A model generated the notes under the pieces. It was not told the DNA's origin and made no database searches. It saw only the letters and a list, made by a program, of their open reading frames with translations. Made by a program: the position numbers and the translations under genes. This document shows, piece after piece, positions 1-8,819 of a DNA stretch of 64,000 nucleotides; the stretch's first letter is position 1; each line of letters begins with the position of its first letter. The DNA comes from Enterobacter sp. kpr-6 (GTDB lineage: Bacteria; Pseudomonadota; Gammaproteobacteria; Enterobacterales; Enterobacteriaceae). Location of the stretch: positions 434,001-498,000 of the forward strand of contig NZ_FOYH01000001.1 in assembly GCF_900116015.1 (NCBI RefSeq). The letters are read 5' to 3'.

Positions 1-1
1 G

Positions 2-853
2 AGCTTCCTTGAGCGCCAGCTTACCGCAGGCGTATTCCAGCCGCTGGACAAGAGCAAGCTGCCGAACTGGAAGAATATGGACCCGGAAGTGTTGAAGCTG
101 GTGGCGAAACACGATCCCGAAAACAAATACGCTGTGCCGTACCTGTGGGCGACCACCGGGATTGGCTTTAACGTCGATAAAGTCAAAGCCGTGCTGGGCG
201 ACGTGCCGATTGATAGCTGGGACGTGGTGCTGAAGCCGGAAAACCTGGAAAAATTAAAAAGCTGTGGCGTCTCCTTCCTTGATGCCCCGGAAGAGATTTT
301 CGCCACCGTGCTGAACTACCTCGGTAAAGATCCGAACAGCAGCAACGCCTCTGATTACACCGGCGCGGCCACGGATCTGCTGCTGAAGCTGCGTCCGAAT
401 ATCCGCTACTTCCACTCCTCTCAGTACATTAACGATCTGGCCAACGGTGATATCTGCGTGGCGATCGGCTGGGCAGGGGATGTCTGGCAGGCAGCGAACC
501 GCGCGAAAGAAGCCAAAAACGGCGTGAATGTTTCCTACATCATTCCGAAAGAGGGCGCGCTGGCGTTCTTCGACGTCTTCGCCATGCCGAAAGACGCGAA
601 AAATACCGAAGAAGCCTACCAGTTCCTGAACTACCTGATGCGCCCGGATGTCATCGCGCACGTCAGTGACTACGTGTTCTACGCCAACGGTAACAAAGCC
701 TCTGTGCCGATGATCAGCGAAGAAGTGCGTAACAACCCGGCGATCTACCCGCCAGCGGATGTCTTCGCCAAACTCTACACGCTGAAAGTGCAGGAGCCGA
801 AAATTGACCGCGTGCGCACCCGTGCGTGGACGAAGGTGAAAAGCGGTAAGTAA
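2..853 (+). CDS. potF: Putrescine-binding periplasmic protein PotF (5' end missing)
   Basis: C-terminal part of the periplasmic substrate-binding protein of the putrescine ABC importer. The reading frame is open from base 2, so the gene starts upstream of the window; about 283 residues are visible of the roughly 370 usual for PotF, and the signal peptide is outside. The visible part has the type-2 spermidine/putrescine-binding fold sequence, including the WATTGIGFNVDKVKAV segment and the WAGDVWQA stretch that lines the polyamine pocket. It is followed by potG, potH and potI on the same strand, the standard potFGHI order. An ATG at 77 is internal, not the start. Identification rests on recalled similarity to E. 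coli PotF over the whole visible length. Confidence 0.95.
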   Translation, partial: SFLERQLTAGVFQPLDKSKLPNWKNMDPEVLKLVAKHDPENKYAVPYLWATTGIGFNVDKVKAVLGDVPIDSWDVVLKPENLEKLKSCGVSFLDAPEEIFATVLNYLGKDPNSSNASDYTGAATDLLLKLRPNIRYFHSSQYINDLANGDICVAIGWAGDVWQAANRAKEAKNGVNVSYIIPKEGALAFFDVFAMPKDAKNTEEAYQFLNYLMRPDVIAHVSDYVFYANGNKASVPMISEEVRNNPAIYPPADVFAKLYTLKVQEPKIDRVRTRAWTKVKSGK

Positions 854-864
854 CCGTTTTACAG

Positions 865-890
865 GCCGGGCAAGCTGCGTGCTGCCCGGC
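865..890. repeat. REP-like palindrome between potF and potG
   Basis: An 8-bp inverted repeat, GCCGGGCA at 865-872 and TGCCCGGC at 883-890, encloses a 10-base loop in the 95-bp potF-potG gap. Composition and position resemble enterobacterial REP units. It could stabilise the potF message 3' end, giving more binding protein than membrane subunits; that role is inference. Confidence 0.65.
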
Positions 891-948
891 GATACGCACC
901 CCTCTGGTGCGTGTGCACCGTGAGTGATATATGCCGGAGAGCATTTGA

Positions 949-2082
949 GTGAATGACGCTATCCCCCGCCCCCAGGCGAAAACCCGCAAGGCATTAACGC
1001 CGCTGCTGGAAATCCGTAACCTGACCAAATCGTTTGACGGTCAGCATGCCGTTGATGATGTCAATCTGACCATCTACAAAGGTGAAATCTTTGCCCTGCT
1101 GGGCGCATCCGGCTGCGGTAAGTCAACGCTGCTGCGTATGCTGGCGGGTTTTGAGCAGCCAACCACCGGGCAAATCATGCTCGACGGCGTCGATCTGGCG
1201 CATGTCCCGCCCTATCTGCGTCCCATTAATATGATGTTTCAGTCCTACGCGCTGTTCCCGCACATGACGGTGGAACAGAACATCGCCTTTGGTCTGAAGC
1301 AGGACAAACTGCCGAAAGCGGAAATCACCAGCCGTGTGGCGGAAATGCTGAGCCTGGTGCATATGTCTGAGTTTGCCAAACGCAAACCGCATCAGCTTTC
1401 CGGCGGGCAACGGCAGCGCGTGGCGCTGGCCCGCAGCCTCGCCAAACGGCCTAAATTACTGCTGCTTGACGAGCCGATGGGCGCGCTGGATAAAAAACTG
1501 CGCGACCGGATGCAGCTTGAAGTGGTGGATATTCTTGAGCGCGTCGGCGTCACCTGCGTGATGGTGACCCACGACCAGGAAGAGGCGATGACCATGGCCG
1601 GGCGAATTGCGATCATGAATCGCGGTAAGTTCGTGCAAATCGGCGAGCCGGAAGAGATCTACGAGCACCCGACCACCCGCTACAGCGCCGAATTTATCGG
1701 TTCGGTGAATGTCTTCGAAGGGTTGCTGAAAGAGCGCCAGGAAGATGGCCTGGTGATCGACGCGCCGGGGCTGATGCATCCGCTGAAAGTCGATCCCGAC
1801 GCCTCTGTGGTGGATAACGTGCCGGTGTTTGTCGCCCTGCGCCCGGAAAAAATCATGCTCTGCGAAGATCCGCCTGCCGATGGCTATAACTTCGCGGTCG
1901 GCGAAGTGGTACACATCGCCTACCTCGGCGATCTCTCTATTTATCACGTCCGTCTGCAAAGCGGGCAAATGATCAGCGCGCAGTTGCAAAACGCGCACCG
2001 CTACCGCAAAGGCTTACCCACCTGGGGCGATGAAGTTCGCCTGTGCTGGGATGCCGACAGTTGTGTGGTTTTAACGGTTTAA
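949..2082 (+). CDS. potG: Putrescine ABC transporter ATPase PotG
   Basis: Cytoplasmic ATPase that powers putrescine import with PotH and PotI. The 377 residues equal the E. coli length. Walker A GASGCGKST lies at 52-60, the LSGGQ signature near 150-154, and a Walker B LLLLDEP shortly after at about 170, followed by the H-loop in VMVTHDQEEA. The C-terminal third is the TOBE-type regulatory domain of MalK-like ATPases. The start is GTG at 949, preceded by a GGAGA ribosome-binding sequence near 934-938; this start gives the expected MNDAIP N-terminus. It is nine bases upstream of potH in the same operon. Confidence 0.96.
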   Translation: MNDAIPRPQAKTRKALTPLLEIRNLTKSFDGQHAVDDVNLTIYKGEIFALLGASGCGKSTLLRMLAGFEQPTTGQIMLDGVDLAHVPPYLRPINMMFQSYALFPHMTVEQNIAFGLKQDKLPKAEITSRVAEMLSLVHMSEFAKRKPHQLSGGQRQRVALARSLAKRPKLLLLDEPMGALDKKLRDRMQLEVVDILERVGVTCVMVTHDQEEAMTMAGRIAIMNRGKFVQIGEPEEIYEHPTTRYSAEFIGSVNVFEGLLKERQEDGLVIDAPGLMHPLKVDPDASVVDNVPVFVALRPEKIMLCEDPPADGYNFAVGEVVHIAYLGDLSIYHVRLQSGQMISAQLQNAHRYRKGLPTWGDEVRLCWDADSCVVLTV

Positions 2083-2091
2083 GGAGCGGCG

Positions 2092-3045
2092 ATGAGTAAA
2101 CCTGAACCACCGGCCCGTACGGTCAACGCGGGCGGTTTTACACTGTGGCTGGCGCGGATGCAGATGAAGCACGGGCGAAAGCTTGTGATCGCCATGCCGT
2201 ACATCTGGCTATGTCTGCTGTTTTTACTGCCGTTTTTGATCGTCTTCAAAATCAGCCTGGCAGAGATGGCGCGCGCGATCCCGCCGTATACCGACCTGAT
2301 GGCCTGGGAAGACGGGCAGCTTAGCCTGACGCTGAACATTAACAACTTCCTGCAACTGACGGACGATCCGCTCTATTTTGAAGCCTATCTCCAGTCATTA
2401 CAGGTGGCGGCTGTCTCAACAATCTGCTGTCTGTTAATGGGCTATCCGCTGGCCTGGGCGGTGGCGCACAGCAAACCCTCCACGCGCAATATTTTGCTGC
2501 TGCTGGTGATTTTGCCGTCGTGGACCTCGTTTCTGATCCGCGTTTACGCCTGGATGGGGATCCTGAAAAACAACGGCGTGCTGAATAACTTTTTGCTGTG
2601 GCTCGGGGTTATCGACCAGCCGCTGACTATTCTGCACACCAACCTGGCGGTCTATATCGGCATCGTGTACGCCTATCTGCCGTTTATGGTGCTGCCGATT
2701 TATACCGCGCTGACGCGCATTGATTACTCGCTGGTGGAAGCCTCGCTGGATCTGGGCGCGCGCCCGCTGAAGACCTTTTTCAGCGTCATTGTGCCGCTGA
2801 CCAAAGGCGGGATTATCGCCGGTTCAATGCTGGTGTTTATCCCGGCGGTCGGGGAATTTGTGATCCCGGAACTGCTCGGCGGCCCGGACAGCATCATGAT
2901 TGGCCGTGTGCTGTGGCAGGAGTTCTTTAACAACCGTGACTGGCCGGTGGCCTCGGCGGTGGCGATCATCATGCTGTTGCTGCTGATCATGCCGATCATG
3001 TGGTTCCACAAACACCAGAGTAAAGCCACAGGAGATCACGCATGA
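2092..3045 (+). CDS. potH: Putrescine ABC transporter permease PotH
   Basis: Inner-membrane permease subunit of the putrescine importer, 317 residues, the usual length. It has a first membrane segment near residues 32-52 (LLFLLPFLIVF), then further hydrophobic segments, and the cytoplasmic EAA-type loop EASLDLGARPLKTFFSVIVPLT that docks on PotG. The ATG at 2092 follows a GGAGCGG ribosome-binding sequence. The stop codon overlaps the start of potI as ATGA, suggesting translational coupling of the two permeases. Confidence 0.96.
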   Translation: MSKPEPPARTVNAGGFTLWLARMQMKHGRKLVIAMPYIWLCLLFLLPFLIVFKISLAEMARAIPPYTDLMAWEDGQLSLTLNINNFLQLTDDPLYFEAYLQSLQVAAVSTICCLLMGYPLAWAVAHSKPSTRNILLLLVILPSWTSFLIRVYAWMGILKNNGVLNNFLLWLGVIDQPLTILHTNLAVYIGIVYAYLPFMVLPIYTALTRIDYSLVEASLDLGARPLKTFFSVIVPLTKGGIIAGSMLVFIPAVGEFVIPELLGGPDSIMIGRVLWQEFFNNRDWPVASAVAIIMLLLLIMPIMWFHKHQSKATGDHA

Positions 3046-3887
3046 ATAATTTACCGGTCGTACGTTCCCCATGGCGTATTTTAATCCTGGTGGTCTGCTT
3101 CACGTTCCTGTATGCGCCAATGCTGATGCTGGTGGTCTATTCGTTTAACAGTTCAAAACTGGTGACCGTCTGGGCGGGGTGGTCTACCCGCTGGTACGGC
3201 GAGCTGTTCCGCGATGACGCGATGATGAGCGCGGTGGGCTTAAGTCTGACTATTGCCGCTTGTGCGGCCACGATGGCAGTGGTGTTGGGCACCATTGCCG
3301 CCGTGGTGATGGTGCGCTTTGGCCGGTTTCGCGGGTCGAATGGCTTTGCCTTTATGATCACCGCGCCGCTGGTTATGCCGGATGTGATCACCGGGCTGTC
3401 GCTGCTGCTGCTGTTTGTCGCCCTCGGCCACGCGATTGGCTGGCCGGCCGATCGCGGGATGCTGACCATCTGGCTGGCGCATGTGACCTTCTGTACCGCT
3501 TACGTGGCGGTGGTGATCTCATCGCGCCTGCGCGAGCTGGATCGCTCGATTGAAGAGGCGGCGATGGATCTGGGTGCGACGCCGCTGAAAGTGTTCTTCA
3601 TCATTACGCTGCCGATGATTATGCCGGCGATTGTCTCCGGCTGGCTGCTGGCCTTTACGCTGTCCCTCGACGATCTGGTGATCGCCAGCTTTGTTTCAGG
3701 GCCTGGGGCGACCACGCTGCCGATGCTGGTCTTCTCCAGCGTGCGCATGGGGGTAAACCCTGAGATCAACGCCCTGGCGTCAATTATTCTCGGTGTGGTG
3801 GGAATTGTTGGATTTATCGCCTGGTATCTGATGGCGCGAGCAGAAAAGCAGCGGGTGCGCGACATCCAGCGTGCAAGACAGGGCTAA
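3042..3887 (+). CDS. potI: Putrescine ABC transporter permease PotI
   Basis: Second inner-membrane permease of the putrescine importer, 281 residues as in E. coli. Six hydrophobic segments are evident, and the EAA loop reads EEAAMDLGATPLKVFFIITLP, close to that of PotH, as expected for a heterodimeric channel. The start overlaps the potH stop by four bases. An intrinsic terminator follows 23 bases after the stop, so potI ends the operon. Confidence 0.96.
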   Translation: MNNLPVVRSPWRILILVVCFTFLYAPMLMLVVYSFNSSKLVTVWAGWSTRWYGELFRDDAMMSAVGLSLTIAACAATMAVVLGTIAAVVMVRFGRFRGSNGFAFMITAPLVMPDVITGLSLLLLFVALGHAIGWPADRGMLTIWLAHVTFCTAYVAVVISSRLRELDRSIEEAAMDLGATPLKVFFIITLPMIMPAIVSGWLLAFTLSLDDLVIASFVSGPGATTLPMLVFSSVRMGVNPEINALASIILGVVGIVGFIAWYLMARAEKQRVRDIQRARQG

Positions 3888-3910
3888 TCGCACTACAGTA
3901 AACGGGACGC

Positions 3911-3939
3911 AGAGGCCGCGTGGGGTGCGGCCTCTTTTT
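3911..3939 (+). terminator. Intrinsic terminator after potI
   Basis: A nine-base-pair stem, AGAGGCCGC at 3911-3919 with GCGGCCTCT at 3927-3935, is followed by a run of T. It lies directly downstream of potI and closes the potFGHI unit before ybjO. Confidence 0.85.
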
Positions 3940-3956
3940 GCAGGGAAGATAACGCC

Positions 3957-4430
3957 TTGGGAATTCTGACAAACATGCCGCGCACCCATGCCCGGCTAAA
4001 CGTTCCGACGCTGGTGCAGGTGGCGGCAATTGCCATTATTGCCACGCGCTGCGTCGATCTGTTGATGCTGTTTAATCTGCTGGGTCTGCGCGGGGTGCTG
4101 GATTTTATCCATCGCAGCGCTCAGACCTGGAACCTGACGCTGATTTTTCTCGGCAGCCTGGTGCTGCTTTTTATCGAATTTCTGTGCGCGTTTTCACTGG
4201 CCAAAGGGCGCAACTGGGCGCGCTGGCTCTACCTGATCTCGCAGATTATCGCCAGCGGCTATCTGTGGGCCGCCTCGATTGGCTACGGCTACCCGGAACT
4301 GTTCAGCATTGCCGGCGAGTCTAAGCGCGACATCCTCCATTCTCTGTTCCTGCAAAAACTGCCCGATCTGCTGGTGCTGTTTCTGCTGTTTGTGCCCGCC
4401 TCCAGCCGACGCTTTTTCCGTTTGCATTAA
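3957..4430 (+). CDS. ybjO: Inner membrane protein YbjO (DUF2593)
   Basis: Predicted inner membrane protein of unknown function, 157 residues against about 162 in E. coli. Several hydrophobic segments are visible (about 20-45, 60-85, 95-115 and 125-150), with the HARLNVP, FIHRS and WAASIGYGYPELFSI stretches that mark the family. The chosen start is TTG at 3957, supported by an AGGGAAGA sequence about ten bases upstream and by the length of the N-terminus. An in-frame ATG at 3975 would give 151 residues and cannot be excluded. It lies between potI and rlmC on the same strand, as in E. coli. Confidence 0.85.
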   Translation: MGILTNMPRTHARLNVPTLVQVAAIAIIATRCVDLLMLFNLLGLRGVLDFIHRSAQTWNLTLIFLGSLVLLFIEFLCAFSLAKGRNWARWLYLISQIIASGYLWAASIGYGYPELFSIAGESKRDILHSLFLQKLPDLLVLFLLFVPASSRRFFRLH

Positions 4431-4472
4431 CGGTGGTACAATCCCCGCCCCGCAAAAAAGAAGGTTTTTATC

Positions 4473-5606
4473 ATGCAGTGCGCACTCTATGACGCTGGCC
4501 GTTGTCGTTCATGTCTTTGGATTGAACAGCCAGTTTCGCAACAGCTGGCCGCCAAAATGCACGACCTCCGGACACTGCTGGATGGGCTGCCGGTGGCGGA
4601 GTGGTGCGCACCGGTGAGCGGCCCGGAAAGCGGGTTTCGCAATAAAGCCAAAATGGTGGTCAGCGGCAGCGTCGAGAAACCGCTGCTCGGGATGCTTAAC
4701 CGCGACGGCACGGCGGTTGATCTCACCGACTGCCCGCTCTATCCCGCCTCTTTTTACCCGGTATTTGCCGCGCTGAAACCCTTTATCGCCCGCGCCGGGC
4801 TGACGCCTTATAACGTCGCGCGTAAACGCGGTGAGCTAAAGTACATCCTGTTGACCGAAAGCCAGCAGGACGGCGGCATGATGCTGCGCTTTGTGCTCCG
4901 TTCGGAGGCAAAACTTGCCCAGTTGCGCGCCGCACTGCCAGCGCTTGTGGCAGACCTGCCGCAACTCGCGGTTATCAGCGCAAACATTCAGCCGGTGCAT
5001 ATGGCGATCATGGAAGGGGAGCAGGAGATTTTCCTTACTGAACAGCAGGCACTGGCGGAGAATTTTAACGGCGTGCCGCTGTGGATCCGTCCGCAGAGTT
5101 TCTTTCAGACCAACCCGCAGGTGGCGAGTCGCCTTTACGCTACCGCCCGCGACTGGGTGCGCGCGCTGCCGGTGAAGCACATGTGGGATCTGTTTTGCGG
5201 CGTCGGCGGTTTTGGCCTGCACTGCGCCACGCCGGAAATGAAGCTGACGGGTATTGAAATCGCGCCTGAGGCGATTGCCTGCGCAAAGCAGTCGGCTGAG
5301 GTGCTCGGTTTACAGAATCTGCATTTCCAGGCGCTCGATTCCACTCAGTTTGCCACCGCGCAGGATGACGTGCCGGATCTGGTGCTGGTCAACCCGCCGC
5401 GTCGCGGCATCGGCAAACCGCTGTGCGACTACCTGAGCCAGATGGCACCGGCGTTTATCATCTACTCAAGCTGTAATGCGCAAAGCATGGCAAAGGATCT
5501 CCGGGAACTCCCCGGTTACCGCGTCATCCGCGTGCAGCTTTTCGATATGTTCCCGCACACCGCGCATTACGAAGTGCTGACACTACTGGTGCGGGCAGAT
5601 GCCTGA
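4473..5606 (+). CDS. rlmC: 23S rRNA (uracil-747-C5)-methyltransferase RlmC
   Basis: SAM-dependent RNA methyltransferase making m5U747 in 23S rRNA (formerly RumB); 377 residues against 375 in E. coli. It carries four cysteines of the TrmA/RlmD-family [4Fe-4S] cluster, C3, C11 and C14 in [14 protein letters not shown] plus C87. The SAM motif [14 protein letters not shown] follows, then the NPPRRG motif, and the nucleophile C334 in YSSCNAQ. There is no TRAM domain, which separates RlmC from RlmD. It converges on artJ with a REP-like hairpin between. Confidence 0.95.
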   Translation: MQCALYDAGRCRSCLWIEQPVSQQLAAKMHDLRTLLDGLPVAEWCAPVSGPESGFRNKAKMVVSGSVEKPLLGMLNRDGTAVDLTDCPLYPASFYPVFAALKPFIARAGLTPYNVARKRGELKYILLTESQQDGGMMLRFVLRSEAKLAQLRAALPALVADLPQLAVISANIQPVHMAIMEGEQEIFLTEQQALAENFNGVPLWIRPQSFFQTNPQVASRLYATARDWVRALPVKHMWDLFCGVGGFGLHCATPEMKLTGIEIAPEAIACAKQSAEVLGLQNLHFQALDSTQFATAQDDVPDLVLVNPPRRGIGKPLCDYLSQMAPAFIIYSSCNAQSMAKDLRELPGYRVIRVQLFDMFPHTAHYEVLTLLVRADA

Positions 5607-5608
5607 AG

Positions 5609-5633
5609 GCCCGGCAAGCAAGCGCCGCCGGGC
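5609..5633. repeat. REP-like hairpin between rlmC and artJ
   Basis: GCCCGGC at 5609-5615 pairs with GCCGGGC at 5627-5633. It occupies the short gap between the convergent genes rlmC and artJ and resembles a REP unit. It probably protects or terminates both messages. Confidence 0.65.
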
Positions 5634-5642
5634 AGGAGGAGA

Positions 5643-6374
5643 TTACTGCGGGAACCACTGGTCGCTGATTTTCTGATAGGTGCCGTCAGCTTTGATCGCT
5701 TTCAGGGCGGCGTTCAGTTTTTCCAGCAGCGCGGTGTTATCCGGGCGAACGGCAATGCCAAGACCGGTGCCGAAGTATTGCGGATCGGTCACTTTTGGCG
5801 TAGCGGTGCCTAACTGCGGGTTGGTTTTCAGCCACTCGTTAACCACGGCGGTATCACCAAACACGCCGTCAATACGGCCATTTTTCAGGTCGATAATCGC
5901 ATTCTGGTAGCTGTCATATGCCACGGTTTTCACTTCCGGGTGTTTGTCCTGGAGGTATTTCTGGTGCGTGGTGCCGTTTTCCATACCGATACGTTTGCCT
6001 TTCAAATCTTCAAAGGATTTAAACGCATCTTTCTTCGCGATCACGACAGCGGAGTTGGCGTAGTAAGCGTCGGTAAAGGCCACCTGTTTGCTGCGCTCAG
6101 GGGTAATGTCCATCCCGGAAATCACCGCGTCATATTTCTTGAATTTCAGTGCCGGGATCAGGCTGTCGAATGCATGGTTAGTGAATGTGCATTCAGCCTG
6201 CATTTGTTTGCACAGCGCTTTCGCCAGGTCGATATCAAAACCAACAATCTGGTTGCTGGCGTCAAAGGATTCGAACGGCGGATAGGTTGCTGAAGAGCCA
6301 AAGCTGATTTTATCTGCGGCGGAGGCACCCGCGGCAAAGGTAGCAAGGATCGCGGCCAGAACTAACTTTTTCAT
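5643..6374 (-). CDS. artJ: Arginine-binding periplasmic protein ArtJ
   Basis: Periplasmic L-arginine-binding protein feeding the ArtQMP importer; 243 residues. The N-terminus is a signal peptide, MKK then a hydrophobic core ending in ASA before ADKI. The mature part is the SBP-bac-3 fold, with the family phrases YPPFES, GFDIDLAKALC, GMDITPERSKQV and NGTTHQK that bind the amino acid. Start chosen at 6374 because it begins directly at the signal peptide; an ATG at 6395 would add seven residues with no support. It has its own promoter region with tandem ARG boxes and is separated from artM by a repeat array, as a stand-alone unit. Confidence 0.95.
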   Translation of the reverse strand: MKKLVLAAILATFAAGASAADKISFGSSATYPPFESFDASNQIVGFDIDLAKALCKQMQAECTFTNHAFDSLIPALKFKKYDAVISGMDITPERSKQVAFTDAYYANSAVVIAKKDAFKSFEDLKGKRIGMENGTTHQKYLQDKHPEVKTVAYDSYQNAIIDLKNGRIDGVFGDTAVVNEWLKTNPQLGTATPKVTDPQYFGTGLGIAVRPDNTALLEKLNAALKAIKADGTYQKISDQWFPQ

Positions 6375-6443
6375 TATGAAACTCCCGTCTGTCAATCTTA
6401 TTGTTTTTACCGTGTCTGCGGCATGGGAGTCACTTTGCCATCA

Positions 6444-6482
6444 TGTGAATTTGTATGCAATAATTTTGTATAAATATTTATT
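6444..6482 (-). promoter_or_regulatory. Tandem ARG boxes (ArgR operator) upstream of artJ
   Basis: Two 18-bp palindromic boxes are separated by exactly 3 bp. The first (6444-6461) has the core TGAAT-TTGT-ATGCA, the second (6465-6482) TGTAT-AAAT-ATTTA, each one or two bases off the consensus TGAAT-WWWW-ATTCA. The 18+3+18 layout is that of ArgR hexamer operators, and artJ is a known ArgR target in E. coli. It lies 70-108 bases before the artJ start, where the promoter should be. Confidence 0.78.
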
Positions 6483-6490
6483 ATGGAACA

Positions 6491-6673
6491 CCCTCACCCC
6501 GGCCCTCTCCCTGAGGGAGAGGGGGAAGGGCGGGTCAGTGCACAGTGCTCCCTGAGGGAGAGGGGGAAGGGCGAGTGAGTGCACGATACGTCCCCTCCCT
6601 AAGGGAGAGGGAGAAGGGCGGGTTAGTGCACAATACGTCCCCTCTCCCCTGGGGAGAGGGCCAGGGTGAGGGG
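6491..6673. repeat. Palindromic GC-rich repeat array between artM and artJ
   Basis: The outer arms are CCCTCACCCCGGCCCTCTCC at 6491-6510 and its near-complement ending at 6673 (GGAGAGGGCCAGGGTGAGGG). Inside, a palindromic core CTCCCTGAGGGAG or close variant starts at 6507, 6548, 6595 and 6644. The cores are separated by related spacers containing GTNAGTGCAC and, in the later units, ATACGTCCCC. Unit spacing is 41, 47 and 49 bp. A second element with the same arms is at 11231-11360. Confidence 0.85.
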
Positions 6674-6677
6674 AAAA

Positions 6678-7346
6678 CTAATTCCGGCGCTCAAACGCCA
6701 GCGCTCGCCGCTCAATCAGGCGCATCATCAGCGTCAGCAGGCCATTCACAATTAGATAGATAAGCCCGGCTGCGCCAAACACCATCACATCGTAGGTGCG
6801 GCCATACAGCAGTTGCCCGTGACCCATCACTTCCATCAGGGTAATGGTGTACGCCAGTGAGGTACTTTTAAACACCAGCACCACTTCGTTGGAGTAGGAG
6901 GAAAGCGCGCGTTTGAAGGCGTACGGCAGCAGGATCGCCAGCGTATCTTTCTTGCTCATCCCCAGCGCACCGCAGGACTGCCACTGGCCTTCCGGGATCG
7001 CGCGGATCGCGCCAAAGAACAACTGCGTGGTGTAAGCGGCGCTGTTCAGCGACAGGGCAATCAGTGCGCACAGCCAGGGCTCAGACAGCAGATGCCAGAG
7101 TACCGGGTACTCCTGCAACGTCGGGAACTGCCCCGGTCCGTAGTAGATCAGGAAGATCTGCACCAGCAGCGGCGTACCGGTAAACAGCGTGATGTAACCG
7201 CGCACGATCCACACCAGCACCGGCGTTTTCAGCGTCAGCACGATGGTAAACAGCACCGAGAGGATCAGTGCTACCGCAATCGAAGCCACCGTCAGCGTCA
7301 GACTGGTATGCAGCCCTTTTAATAGCTCAGGTAAATACTCAAGCAT
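6678..7346 (-). CDS. artM: Arginine ABC transporter permease ArtM
   Basis: Inner-membrane permease of the arginine importer, 222 residues as in E. coli. It has the HisM/GlnP-type fold with about five hydrophobic segments, and the docking loop AIRAIPEGQWQSCGALGMSKKDT that contacts ArtP. It is last in artP-artI-artQ-artM. Its ATG overlaps the artQ stop in the sequence TGATG, so translation is probably coupled. Confidence 0.95.
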   Translation of the reverse strand: MLEYLPELLKGLHTSLTLTVASIAVALILSVLFTIVLTLKTPVLVWIVRGYITLFTGTPLLVQIFLIYYGPGQFPTLQEYPVLWHLLSEPWLCALIALSLNSAAYTTQLFFGAIRAIPEGQWQSCGALGMSKKDTLAILLPYAFKRALSSYSNEVVLVFKSTSLAYTITLMEVMGHGQLLYGRTYDVMVFGAAGLIYLIVNGLLTLMMRLIERRALAFERRN

Positions 7347-8062
7347 CAGTTCGGCCTCCGCTCAAAACGGGTCGCGCGCAGGTCAATGCGTTTGAGAATG
7401 TACTGGCTAAGCAGGGTGATGACCAGGTAAATGGCCGCCGCCACGATGTACCAGGTAAACGGCTCCTGGGTACGGGTGGCGATACTGCGGGTTTGTAGCA
7501 TCAAATCGTTCACGCTAATCAACGACACCAGCGCGGTATCTTTTAACAACACCAGCCACTGATTGCCGAGGCCCGGCAGCGCATGACGCCACATCTGCGG
7601 CATCACCAGACGGAAGAAAATCGCGCTTTTCGACAGTCCCAGCGCCTGACCGGATTCCCACTGGCCCAGCGGCACGGCTTTTAATGCCCCACGCAACGTC
7701 TGCGAGGCGTAGGCCGCATAGAGCAGGGACAGGGCGATCACGCCGCACAGGAACGGACTGACATCGAAGTTTTCAATCTGCATTTGCAGCGGAATTTGCA
7801 CCACGCCGAGATTCAGCGTAAAGCCATCCGATAACATCAACAGCAACTGTGAGGAGCCAAAATAGATAAACAGCACGACCAGAATTTCCGGCAGGCCGCG
7901 CAAAATGGTCACCAGCGCTGAACCCGCCCACGCGACAGGTCGCCACTTAACGGACTCCCATACCGCGAACAGCATCGCCAGCGCAAGGCCGATGACCAGC
8001 GCACAAACGGCAAGGCCGACGGTCATCCCGGCGGCACTTGCTAAAGGAAACATTTCATTCAT
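7346..8062 (-). CDS. artQ: Arginine ABC transporter permease ArtQ
   Basis: Partner permease of ArtM, 238 residues. Hydrophobic segments and the conserved loop [20 protein letters not shown] identify the polar-amino-acid ABC permease family. The start is taken at 8062, giving [13 protein letters not shown], equivalent to the E. coli start; an ATG one codon earlier at 8065 is an alternative. It begins six bases after the artI stop. Confidence 0.95.
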   Translation of the reverse strand: MNEMFPLASAAGMTVGLAVCALVIGLALAMLFAVWESVKWRPVAWAGSALVTILRGLPEILVVLFIYFGSSQLLLMLSDGFTLNLGVVQIPLQMQIENFDVSPFLCGVIALSLLYAAYASQTLRGALKAVPLGQWESGQALGLSKSAIFFRLVMPQMWRHALPGLGNQWLVLLKDTALVSLISVNDLMLQTRSIATRTQEPFTWYIVAAAIYLVITLLSQYILKRIDLRATRFERRPN

Positions 8063-8068
8063 CAAGGA

Positions 8069-8800
8069 TTACTTCTGGAACCATTTTTGGTAGATGGTCT
8101 CGTAAGTGCCATCTTTCTTCACTTTATCCAGCGCGGTGTTGAATTTCTGCTGAAGTTCAGTGTTGCCCTGACGTAACGCGATACCCAGACCGGTGCCGAA
8201 GTACTCTTTATCGGTCACTTTGTCGCCGACCGCAGCCAGTTTGTCGTTCGCTTTCAGCCACTCGGTCACGACCGCTGTATCGCCAAATACCGCGTCGATA
8301 CGGCCATTTTGCAGATCCAGTTTCGCGTTCTGGTAGCTGTCGTAAGGCACGGTGGTAATTTCCGGGTGCTTATCGTTGATGAATTTCTGGTGCGTGGTGC
8401 CGTTCTGCACGCCAACTTTCTTGCCTTTCAGGCCATCAATGCTGGTGTATTTACCCTGCTGACCGATAAACAGCGCGGAGTTGTCGTAGTACGGGTTGGT
8501 GAACAGCACCTGTTTCTGACGCTCAGGCGTAATATCCATGCCCGCCATTACCGCATCAAAACGACGGAATTTCAGGCTTGGGATCAGGCTGTCGAACGCC
8601 TGGTTGGTGAAGGTGCAGGTCGCATCGATCTCTTTACACAGGGCGTTAGCCAGATCGACATCGAAACCGACGATTTTGTTGTTCGCATCCGTGGACTCAA
8701 ACGGAGGGTAGCTCGCTTCGGTCGCAAAACGAATGGTCTGGGCGGCGGTAGCGGAGAGGCTAACGCTTGCGATCAAGGCGGCAATCAGTACTTTTTTCAT
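8069..8800 (-). CDS. artI: Arginine-binding periplasmic protein ArtI
   Basis: Second periplasmic binding protein of the Art system, a paralog of ArtJ encoded inside the transporter operon; 243 residues. The signal peptide is MKK plus a hydrophobic stretch ending ATA before AQTIRF. Family phrases shared with ArtJ include YPPFES, GFDVDLANALC and GMDITPERQKQV. Start chosen at 8800 from the signal peptide; a longer in-frame version to 8953 would run into artP sequence and is rejected. In E. coli the ligand of ArtI is less well defined than that of ArtJ. Confidence 0.94.
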   Translation of the reverse strand: MKKVLIAALIASVSLSATAAQTIRFATEASYPPFESTDANNKIVGFDVDLANALCKEIDATCTFTNQAFDSLIPSLKFRRFDAVMAGMDITPERQKQVLFTNPYYDNSALFIGQQGKYTSIDGLKGKKVGVQNGTTHQKFINDKHPEITTVPYDSYQNAKLDLQNGRIDAVFGDTAVVTEWLKANDKLAAVGDKVTDKEYFGTGLGIALRQGNTELQQKFNTALDKVKKDGTYETIYQKWFQK

Positions 8801-8819
8801 TATGTGTTTCCCGAAAAGA

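Noticed and set aside
6491-6673. Possible CRISPR array
   Set aside because: The units are only four, the cores are GC-rich palindromes of about 13 bp, and the spacers are related to each other; no cas gene is near. It is better described as an intergenic repeat element.
6545-6763. 72-codon open frame across the repeat array
   Set aside because: It consists of repeat sequence and antisense artM; not a gene.
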